DNA from: Symbiodinium sp. CCMP2592 | Lineage: Eukaryota; Sar; Dinophyceae; Suessiales; Symbiodiniaceae | Length of the DNA stretch: 64,000 nucleotides | Reading direction: 5' to 3' | Assembly (NCBI GenBank): GCA_905221615.1 | Contig: CAJNDT010000580.1 | Span: 505,511-569,510 of the forward strand | Shown: positions 55,719-64,000 of the stretch, in pieces | Layout: the number at the start of each line of letters is the position of its first letter | Numbering within the stretch: position 1 is the first letter of the stretch | The notes under the pieces: generated by a model | The model's input: only the letters and a program-made list of their open reading frames with translations | Told to the model about the DNA's origin: nothing | Database searches by the model: none | Made by a program: the position numbers and the translations under genes

Positions 55719-56386
55719 CTGGGGAAGAAACACGGAAGCACGCACAAGAACCATGACTGCCCGGCTTGAGGGTATCCGATATCAGGCGTGCCGGACTTCG
55801 ATATCCTTATGGCCTTAGCGTCCTACTGTCCAGAATGCACGGGGTTAAGCTTCGGTGCCCACATGTCCGGAACATCCACCCCAGACTGCGCCAGCTATAA
55901 GATGCTCTCTGTTTCGGGACGTGTATTCACGTTTTAATTGCTTTCCATATGCAATGCTAAGAACAATGCAGAGACGTCGATGCCTGTAGGTCCCTCCACC
56001 ACAGGGCTCCAGAAAAGTCTATGCTGCTTCTGCTGCTGCTCCTGCTGCTGCTCCTGCTGCTGCTGCTATCCTCCAACTTGCATAGAACGCAAAAAGCCGC
56101 TTCAGCTTGAACGTACTCAGACAAGAACCCTAAATAAAACCGACTGCCGTGGTAGATGGCGGGCATTGGGCTTCACGAGAACTTTTTCAGGCCCCATAGC
56201 CTTGAACCCTGAAGCCTCTGAAACTAAAGCTAGCCCGAGACCTGAAACACCCCAAACTCGAATCCCTTAACCTTTAAAGCCCGCAACCATCAAGCTGGAC
56301 TCAAGGCAAGACTCCAAAATCCCCGAATCCAAAACCCCCAAGCCTGAACATACCTAAAGCCCCCAAAGCCCGAAGATGCGGACAAC

Positions 56387-56457
56387 TTGACGAGGTGCTC
56401 TTGCAGCGTGTCGCCTAAGAGCTTCAGCTGTGTCTCGCCGAGCATGTCCAAAGCCAC
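56387..56457 (-). CDS. Exon-like island, helical
   Basis: The acceptor AAGCAATGCAG is followed by VALDMLGETQLKLLGDTLQE and HLVK, then a donor CGTCAA/GTTGTC. It is amphipathic and helical, and clearly coding by composition. It may belong to the same minus-strand gene as the TTLL exons. Confidence 0.5.
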
Positions 56458-57079
56458 CTGCATTGCTTTCTGTTTTTGGGTCGGGGGGAGGATTTGGTTT
56501 GGAGCAACACCTACTTTTCTGCACGGCCTATTCGGCGTTACACGCCAGAAATCGTGGCGTCTACAGTCATGAGCCCACGTGAACGACTGGAGTCGGGCCG
56601 CACTGGCGAGACAGTTGAGTCTTTAGGGTTCGGGATTTAGTATTGAGGTTTTGGGTCTTCATTCGGGCTTTTTGTAGTGAGTTTGGGGTTCGGGATTTGG
56701 GGTGGGCCGTCTTGGGGTTTGGGTTTAGGCAAACCCAGCGGCACGCCATGCTCTGATAACGGCTGAGGCCCCTGGCCCCAGTAGAAAAAGCCGACCCTTT
56801 CAGTACAGGATTATACAACACCGGTACAGAATCACAAGTTTCCGGCTTAGCCACCAGAAAGTACTGTGACCCCACAAAGCCCGGAACTACAACCGTCAAG
56901 CGAGATAAATGCCCTAGAATCCACCAAAGCCCTGCAGGTTCAAAATATTTGATGAAAAAGACCGAACCCTGAGCTGTACCTGGCGCTTGTGGCTGAAGAA
57001 GCGTCGAGGAGGCCGGGGCCTGTATTTGGTTCGATTAAGGGTTTGGGGTATGGGGCATGGGGTGTAGTATGAACTCCTG

Positions 57080-57245
57080 TTTTCTTGCTGCCATTCATGA
57101 TGGTGTTTCTGATTTCAAGCTTGTGTGCTCGTCTTTTGGGAGGGCGGGCGAGGGATTCGGAAATTGGTGAGATCAAGGCTGCCCTGCTACCGAGGCCTAG
57201 GATGTCGTTGTCAAGTTGTTGGGGCTTCTCCCTTCCCTTGAAGTC
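57080..57245 (-). CDS. Exon-like stretch, borders unclear
   Basis: A long open frame reads KGREKPQQLDNDILGLGSRA, then SPISESLARPPKRRAHKLEI and RNTIMNGSKK. It is hydrophilic and plausible as a disordered region. Splice sites are not decided. Confidence 0.35.
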
Positions 57246-58142
57246 GTGCCGTTGAAAGTAGCTTGGAGGTTGTGGGAAACTGTGGAATGCCACAGGCCAC
57301 AGCCCTTTCCCAGGCACTAACACCAACCTGCCGAAGCTCCAAGCGGCAATCAGCCCGAGAGCCCTCAAGCCTAAACCTCAAAACGCTTAGCCCACAACCA
57401 ACAAAAGCTCCCTCGAACCTTTGGGGATTTAGAGTCTTCAGGGCTTAAGGGTTCAAAATGTAGGGATAGGATTGGGATTCAGAAATTCTGGATCTACGAG
57501 TAAGGGTTCAGGATTTGGGCTTCGTGCTGAGGGTATCTGATCTGATGAAGTACAACAATAACAGCTCCTTGACTAGAGGTGCGTAGACATGCAACATACA
57601 GCTCTAAATAGCTATCACGATCATAGCCCAGCAAGACACCCTATTCCACGTATCAGTGCCCTATATCAAGCACTACAACGCCCGTTGCAGCCCCTATATG
57701 GACCCTGTAGCACCCTTACTCTGTCTACTTAGGCCTTTGTGGTAAACCCGAAACTTCCGAGCGCAGCGCGGTGACGAGGCTCCGTCCTCCCCAGCTCCCT
57801 TAGCCAAGGAGCCAAAACAGATTTGCCTTACAAAAAGCCCTGTAAATACCATGACCATATTGATATAATGTGATAAAATATAGTATAGTATACTATCATA
57901 ATAGAATACCATCATATTACGACAAGTTCCAGTAAGGGTGTGCTCTAAGGGATCCTTCAAAGATTCTCTTAAGGGTTTTCTAGGACTTGGAGCACTTACA
58001 AACAAGGCAACTTCATTTCTTTCTGTACACGCCGCTTGCAACACAACAGCGCTTTCTTTTGAGGGAGGAGTTCTCCAACACCCCCAAACACGAGATGGTA
58101 AACGCTCAGAGTAAAACTTAGTGAAACCCGATATTTTTGGAC

Positions 58143-58210
58143 CCTGAAGGCTTGCAGGGAAGTACATAAGTCCTCGCCACATCCTCAACAAGCTTGCACT
58201 CCAAAGCGTC
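58143..58210 (-). CDS. Exon-like island, product unknown
   Basis: The acceptor TATGCACTCAG is followed by DALECKLVEDVARTYVLPCK, then a donor TTCAGG/GTCCAA. A competing frame is open (TLWSASLLRMWRGLMYF), but this one is more protein-like. Confidence 0.42.
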
Positions 58211-58383
58211 CTGAGTGCATAGTACAAGCCTAACCCGAAGTCTCTAAACCCTAAACTGCAAAGCTCCACTAAAGCTCCACAACTTCGAAGCACTAAGTTC
58301 CAAAACTCTAAACCACAGACACCTTACAGCCCTGAGCCCTGAACAACCCAAGCCTATAAGTAAGGACTGCTATACGGGTTCCT

Positions 58384-58512
58384 TTAAGAGCTTCTTGATA
58401 CATGACCGTTTCTTTGTTGCGCCTCGCTCTCCTCGGTCTCAGGACGGCGAAGCGGATCCTCGTCAGGCAAGGGCTCAAACCAGCCACGCGCACAGCCGGA
58501 GTGTGACCTTAT
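58384..58512 (-). CDS. Exon-like island, possibly C-terminal
   Basis: The frame reads GWFEPLPDEDPLRRPETEES and then EAQQRNGHVSRSS before TAA (58386-58384). It is acidic and disordered-looking, as expected for a protein end. It could be the last exon of the TTLL gene or an internal exon with a donor before the stop. Confidence 0.4.
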   Translation of the reverse strand: MRSHSGCARGWFEPLPDEDPLRRPETEESEAQQRNGHVSRSS

Positions 58513-58929
58513 TATGCTACCCCACAAGGCGCAAGGTCAACGGTTGCTTACTTCAGTACTGCGAAGCAGCAGCAAGCGCTGCGCTTAGCCCTGAAGCGTA
58601 ACCCCTAACCTAAACCCTTAACTCTAACCCAAGCGTTTCACAGCTCACAAAAGTAGTGCTGAGGGTCGCAAATCGTGAGAGTCTCAGACGGTTCGGAAAA
58701 AGCACAGTTGCTGCGCCGCCTGGCCCAACAATGGATAACCACGTAGGTATGGCAAGAATTACATAAACTCAAGTAGCAAGGATAAGGTTGCTCGTTCGGC
58801 TACTCAGACTGCCTGAAACTGGCATTTAATTTCCACAGAATTGGTGTGACGCACGGTGTGCTCTTTTGCGTTTCAGGCCTTAGCCCCAAACAGCAGGACG
58901 AGCCTGAACCCCGACCCTTCCGCGACACT

Positions 58930-58998
58930 CTCGCCTGCCGATGACCCAGAAGACTGCTACTCTTCGAAGGCATCGACTTCTGTAGCTTGTTCATGTAC
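58930..58998 (-). CDS. Exon-like island, basic
   Basis: The acceptor GAACTTGTCAG is followed by YMNKLQKSMPSKSSSLLG and a basic stretch. The donor is uncertain. Confidence 0.35.
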
Positions 58999-59168
58999 CT
59001 GACAAGTTCAATCTCCCGCATTTCAGAGCGGAAAGGGTTTTATAGGGAGGGTCTACAGATCTACAGCACTGAGGATTGAAGCTGATAACCCGGGTGGGGT
59101 GAAGCCCGAGACCGGGACTACACCCTAGACATCAGTCGGCCACCAGCAGGGTTGGGGAGGGGGTTTTG

Positions 59169-60545
59169 TTTAAACTGTTTAAACGCACCGATGTTTAAAC
59201 GCTTTATGTTTAAACCCAGAGGACCCTCTGACGAGTCATGTTTAAACCGTTTAAACATGTTTAAACCAATTAAACTAAACATGAAGCGAAATGTTTAAAC
59301 ATACGTGTTTAAACGCATTCCTCTGACCAGCCATGTTCAAACAGGTTTAAACGAGGTTGAACCAAACACGAGGCTGAATGTTTACACCTTCGGGGCTAGG
59401 GCGAAGTTAGGTGCAGGCCTACCGTAGAATTAGGCTTTGAGGCTTTGTAGCCCCTGTGAGCGCGAAGCCGTCGACGACTGGACTCCTAGCCTTGGCCTTG
59501 AAACTGAAGGCCTAAACCTGAAAGCCCGCCCGCTAACACCCTTTGACCCTTTGGGACACTCAGGGAACTGTTTAAACACGGGCTTAAACAGATTCGGCAT
59601 GTGCGACACTCAGGCAACTGTTTCAACATGTGTTTAAACATGCGTTTAAGTAGATTTGGCATGTGCGACACTCAGGGAACTGTTTAAACACGTGTTTAAA
59701 CATGGGTTTCAACAGATTCGGCATGTGCGACACTCCGGGAACTGTTTAAACACGTGTTTAAACATGCGTTTAAACAGATTCGGCATGTGCGACACTCCGG
59801 GAACTGTTTAAACACGTGCTTAAACATGCGTTTAAACAGATTCGGAATGTGCGACACTCATGGAACTGTTTAAACACGTGCTTAAACATGCGTTTAAACA
59901 GAGTCGGCATGTGCGACACTCAGGGACGTGGTTAAGCACTGGTTAAAACAGATTCGGCATGTGCGACACACAGGGAAATGTTTAAACACGTGTTCAATCG
60001 CGGGATTGAACAGATTCAGCATGTGCGACACTCAGGGAACTGTCGGGAACTGTTTAAATATGCGTTTAAACATGCGTTTAAACAGATTCGGCATGTGCGA
60101 CATTCAGGGAACTGTTTAAACACGTTTAAACACATTCGGCATGTGCGACACTCAGGGAACTGTCGGGTACTGTTTAAACATGCGTCTAAACAGATTCGGC
60201 ATGTGCGACACTCAGGGAACTGTTTAAACACGTGTTTAAACACGGCTTTAAACACATTCGGCATGTGCGACACTCAGGAAACCGTTTAAACACGTGTTTA
60301 AACATGGGTTTAAACACATTCGGGATATGTGTCATGCTAAACATGCTTTTAAACGCCGCATTGGGACGTGTGACACTCCGCGAAATAGCACAAGTGTGTT
60401 TAAACATGTTTAAACGCCGTCCTGCGCATGTTTAAACCATGGTTTAAACATCTCAAGGCGACGACAATGTTTAAACAAATAAACAAACATCGACCCACCG
60501 GCTAAACATGTTTAAACGCGTTTAAGTTTAAACCGTTCAAACCTA
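59169..60545 (+). repeat. GTTTAAAC minisatellite with 62-bp tandem repeats
   Basis: I count about 39 copies of the 8-bp palindrome GTTTAAAC in 1.4 kb. In the core (about 59570-60340) there are some 13 units, mostly exactly 62 bp apart (59591, 59653, 59715, 59777, 59839, 59901, then irregular). A unit contains GATTCGGCATGTGCGACACT, then CAGGGAACTGTTTAAACACG, TGTTTAAACATGCGTTTAAACA. CACGTG palindromes sit between the GTTTAAAC palindromes. The flanks have GTTTAAAC without the 62-bp unit. Open frames through it are by-products of the period (about 20.7 codons), not genes. Confidence 0.95.
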
Positions 60546-60617
60546 AACGTGTTTAGTGCGACCCTGGCCACCAGAAACCCAGTACGTTGTGAAGTTGGGG
60601 CATAGGACACTTATGAC

Positions 60618-60709
60618 CTTGAGCGTATCAAAGTTCGCCAAACTAAGGGCAAGTGTTCCACATTGCTTAAGACTCGCTGCGTGCTGGTCTGTGATTAACA
60701 GGGGAGACC
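60618..60709 (-). CDS. Exon-like island, product unknown
   Basis: The acceptor TTTGCTACAG and the donor CTCAAG/GTCATA bound 92 nt. The frame reads SPLLITDQHAASLKQCGTLA and then LSLANFDTLK. Good exon signals. It lies downstream of the TTLL exons on the same strand and may be the next part of that gene. Confidence 0.48.
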
Positions 60710-61495
60710 CTGTAGCAAACAGAAGCGGGGACTTCATTATGGAACCACATTCCAGACGTTGAGGCCCCATAGTAAGCCAGGGCACAAGAATCGAGCTCTT
60801 AATCGAGCCGACGTCAGCGTGGAAGCATCCAACTTCCTTACGCCAATCCTGAGAGCAAAGCCAGCTTTCCCGAAGACGACCCTAAACAGGCCTTTTAATG
60901 CCATTTACTGCGGGGTCCATAGGGCTTGCAGCGCTGTATTGAAGTTGTTGTTTGAGGTTTGTGGTTGCGTTAAGGTTGCTTGTAGTATATCGTGTCTTGC
61001 ATGGCTTCATGGGGCTCTAAAGCGATGTTTATAAGGGAGTTTCGTGTTGATGGGGCTGCTGGGCTGCTGTTTGAGCGGTCCGTGCAAACCGATCCGACCA
61101 GGCTGGCTCTATGCCAGTTGAGTTTGGGCAATCAGAGCTATGGACAGCCAGACGTACCGATGGGCAGGTGAAATAGCAGCGCTACTCTACACTCCAAACC
61201 CAGGACCGAACCCGCAGCCCTGAGGCCCAAACCCTCAGGCAGAAGGGTTTACGACCGGAAAATTGAAAACCCAGCAAATTTCCCTAGACCTCAAGACCGA
61301 GGATCAGGTTAAAGGCATCCGTAAGCAAGGTGGACTTGATCTGCTTGTCCAGGGGCGAGTCTGCCTGTCTCTGATTATATGCTCGGCATTACAACCACGA
61401 TGGCTTGCTTATCATCACTCTTCTAGTTGCAAACCTATAAGCCCTAAAGCGGGCTGTGCACCTCCCATTCCGTCGCCCCCTAAACAGCCTGAGAC

Positions 61496-62261
61496 TTTCA
61501 TCAGGGAGCTGCACTAGAGAGTCCACCAAGCCGGCCTGCATGCTTGGGCTCAGGTTCACCTGGCTGAGAATGTTCGGATCGGGTCCAAAGGACATTGAGG
61601 GTGTAGGGACATAACGCCTACAGCTTCTCGGCTTTAGGAGTTTGGGGTGTGCAGGGTTTGTAGAAGTTTATGGTCTTAGCATTTTGGTGTTCGTGGTCTA
61701 GATTGAAGTTAGCCTTTAGGGTGTCGCTCTAATTAGTAACCGTCGCGGACACAAGCCAGGATTATCTTTCTTCATTTCGTAGGTCTCTGTATCCGTACAT
61801 GTTCCTAGTGCGGCATCTCGGGGTTACTGTTGCGGGTCGCGATCTCGGGAAGGAGAGCTGGAATATTTAGAGAGCCAATTTCTCCGAACTTGCACGGTGC
61901 GGCCTCCAGCAACCACGGCTTCAGGCTCCTTGGGTGCAAGGTCTAAAATTCCCGGTGTAGGCTTAAGTCTATCCAAGACATCCCCAGACTTTGGGCTGCT
62001 TTGAGTTATCTTGCTCCCCCAAGGACCTGAGGATAGACATGGATCGCCACGTGGAAAAATCGTACCGTATGTTCATAGTTCCCAAAACAGCAAAGCTTTG
62101 TGCAACATGATCTAGCCAGAACCAGAGAAAAAACGAGAATAAGATCAAACACTCCTTGAACTCCCCAGAACGGCATCTTTAGAACCATGAAGAACAAGGC
62201 GCTCATCCACCAACACATCAAAACCGTAAAGCTCGAAGCAGCTGTGCTCGTGGATGCAAGC
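61496..62261 (-). CDS. Tubulin-tyrosine-ligase-like protein (TTLL), three exons of the catalytic domain
   Basis: Three exons join in phase: 62261-62203, 61928-61904 (25 nt) and 61559-61496. Together they read ACIHEHSCFELYGFDVLVD, E-SLKPWLLE and VNLSPSMQAGLVDSL. CFELYGFD...D...KPWLLEVN-SPS is the signature of the last part of the TTLL ATP-grasp domain; the Glu and Asn of EVN bind metal and ATP. TTLL enzymes add Glu, Gly or Tyr to tubulin tails in the cytoplasm, flagellum and spindle. Both introns are GC-AG (62202-61929 and 61903-61560), and the phases fit only with these junctions. Upstream exons with the N-terminal part of the domain are not recognised and may lie beyond the window. Downstream exons are probably among the islands at 60.7-54.1 kb. 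The exact modification, glutamylation or glycylation, cannot be told. Confidence 0.8.
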
Positions 62262-62299
62262 CTGGACATTGATAGTCTTACAAGGCAGCGGTAGTCCCT

Positions 62300-64000
62300 C
62301 AAGCGCAGGGCCCCGTTTCGAAACCCAACCGAAACCTATAGGTGGGCCAGACTGGGCCCTAAACCCAAACTGGCACCTGAAATGCTCAACTGACCCTCGT
62401 GCTCAAGCAGTGCGCCGGCAATGCACTTCTTCTTTGTATCTTTCTATATTCAATGTCCCTCATCCCATCTGTCTTAGTTTCGCGTAGTCGCATATCCAAT
62501 CATACGAACGGTGGGTGTAGCCAACGAGTATGTAACTGTTCAGCATTTTCTCCTAGTGCGATTGAAACCCAGTCATGTGATAAGAAAAAATTAACATCGA
62601 ATCCAAACTGAGTTACAGGAAACATATGAAGCAGAAAGAATTGTGATGCAAGTATCTGGAAACCCCGAAGCAGTGGAAACAACAAAGTCCATTATTGATG
62701 TCAGCTCTGCCGCCTCCACTGTGTCAAATGCAAAAGGTGCAGACTAGTGGTGCACCACGCAAGTAAAGAGCCAATAGAGCTAGGATGAGCTAGGTAGTGC
62801 CATATAACCACAACTTTGAACATGTGTTTTTCATACAGGTGAAAAGCCAAAAACAACTACTGGTACAACCTGCACAACAGATCTCACACACATACAAGAA
62901 CACCGAGGTGATATTGGAGCATCTAACAGATGGGGATGTGCCATCTTTCGCAGGACAATTCTCTAACCGTGCTGGCTCATACAACCTAAACACAACAAGC
63001 AACATCGAACAACAGTCCTAAACGAACAACCAGGGACAATCTCAATTCAAAGATCCCGGATTTGTTTATCCTTCACATTGCCAAGATTTTCATGTTCAAC
63101 AGCCTCTAGGTTTAAAAATGCGAACATTAAGCCGTCTATGGCCCATTATCCGGTTGCGAAAATTCAGCCCGGGTTGCTCATTTATTGTTGGGCTTTGTAA
63201 AAACTTAAGAATTTCGGTCGCTGTTGTCCTGTGTGCATTGATCTTGCGGTATGTAAAACCAGTAGCTTTTTTAGATTAAACATCGCTTAGCACATATTGC
63301 CTGCATTTGTCTTGTATGCCCCTCGTTATCTCCTGGTTCGATGACTTGATATGAACCTGTGATAGTTGAAGCTGTAATGGATCATAAGAGCTCATGATTC
63401 GCGGTCCCGTGCATGGATTGTGGTGGTGGTGATGGTGAGACCTCACCAGTTTCTGCTTGATAAACTTTACAGCCACAGATATCACTAAAATTTTAGGCTG
63501 GTCATTTGACATTGTTTTTTGCTGATGAGTTTACTGTTGATATCTGGGCCTGCCTTCACGCATTCCGAACTTGTCGCCGCACTGCTTCGAACCCAGAGGT
63601 GACTCATGGGTCTTTTTGCAGTCTCCAATGCCGTTTGTGATTCGACATCCTTTGTGACAGTGACGATTACCCAGGGAGGTCTTTCAACTTGTAGCTTGTT
63701 GCCCTCTCCGGTTTTCGCATTCATTATCAGTGACTGTGCACTTCCTAATCTTTTGTCACGCCTTGCTCAGTCACAACGAGGAAGAACTCAAACCTGTCAG
63801 CAATAGGAATGCAGCATTCCACTAGAAGAACAAATAGTTTGATTTTACGGCGAACATCAATCAAACAAGTGCAAGGAGCGACAAATCGCTGAAGGAGTCG
63901 TAAACGACAATGTATTATGACTGTTTGTATTGGCCAGTGATCTTGCGGATGAGCAGCCAGGAGAGACCTTACAACACCTGTGATAGGAGGACTAGCATCA
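62300..64000. other. Mostly non-coding stretch upstream of the TTLL exons
   Basis: A minus-strand frame at about 62735-62660 (VEAAELTSIMDFVVSTASG) follows an acceptor-like TTTGACACAG and could be an exon. A minus-strand stretch near 63400-63290 (VHIKSSNQEITRGIQDKC) also follows CTATCACAG. Neither matches TTLL motifs that I know. The sequence is more AT-rich and less telomere-like than the rest. Confidence 0.35.

Noticed and set aside
57694-58293. 199-codon minus-strand frame as one gene
   Set aside because: The frame mixes AT-rich intron-like sequence with at least one better exon in another frame (58143-58210). No start or splice context supports the whole frame.
59978-60289. Repeat protein frame (FKHIRHVRHSGNCLNT-type units)
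   Set aside because: The frame is a by-product of the GTTTAAAC minisatellite. Unit length is not a multiple of three throughout, and both strands are equally open.
59570-60340. CRISPR-like array of regularly spaced repeats
   Set aside because: The 62-bp units are similar along their whole length, with no unique spacers, and the organism is eukaryotic. It is a minisatellite.
62006-62302. Minus-strand frame with two apparent transmembrane segments (FTVLMCWWMSALFFMVL)
   Set aside because: It overlaps the TTLL exon in a different frame; the TTLL frame matches a known signature with correct splice phases.

Overview
The window reads as nuclear DNA of a dinoflagellate, probably Symbiodiniaceae-like. 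The reasons are: genes cut into many small exons with GT-AG and GC-AG introns, neighbouring genes on one strand, abundant telomere-type TTTAGGG/CCCTAAA words, many microsatellites, and a Ty1/copia element of the elongated type known from these algae. There are no bacterial-style operons, ribosome-binding sites or CRISPR arrays. No search could be run, so the organism is an inference.

Region 1 (1-13.5 kb) holds four tandem genes on the minus strand, read right to left: 13462-11829, about 10.3-6.59 kb, 6446-2532 and 2259 to about 1226. Their introns are short, about 40-270 nt. None has a function I can name. The 13.5 kb gene ends in a Lys/Ala/Pro repeat tail, and the 10 kb gene carries a Cys/His zinc-finger-like segment.

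Region 2 (13.5-39.7 kb) is mostly non-coding. It holds degenerate telomere-like repeats, microsatellites, hairpins and two copies of a 90-bp inverted-repeat element with 4-bp target duplications. Short exon-like islands with good splice signals are scattered through it, nearly all on the minus strand, so one or more minus-strand genes with very long introns probably cross it.

Region 3 (39,704-49,230) is a complete, recently inserted Ty1/copia retrotransposon on the minus strand. Its LTRs are 276 bp and differ at one base, and it is flanked by a GCCCG target duplication. It carries a Gag-protease ORF and an 1,881-residue Pol. Besides integrase, reverse transcriptase and RNase H, Pol contains a segment resembling a DNA cytosine methyltransferase with a changed catalytic motif, and a 2-oxoglutarate/Fe(II) dioxygenase-like segment. 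This is the most interesting object in the window.

Region 4 (49.2-64 kb) resumes the repeat-rich DNA with minus-strand exon islands. Three exons at 62.26-61.50 kb join in phase to give the signature end of a tubulin-tyrosine-ligase-like (TTLL) catalytic domain, using two GC-AG introns and a 25-nt exon. At 59.17-60.55 kb there is a minisatellite built on the palindrome GTTTAAAC with a 62-bp period.
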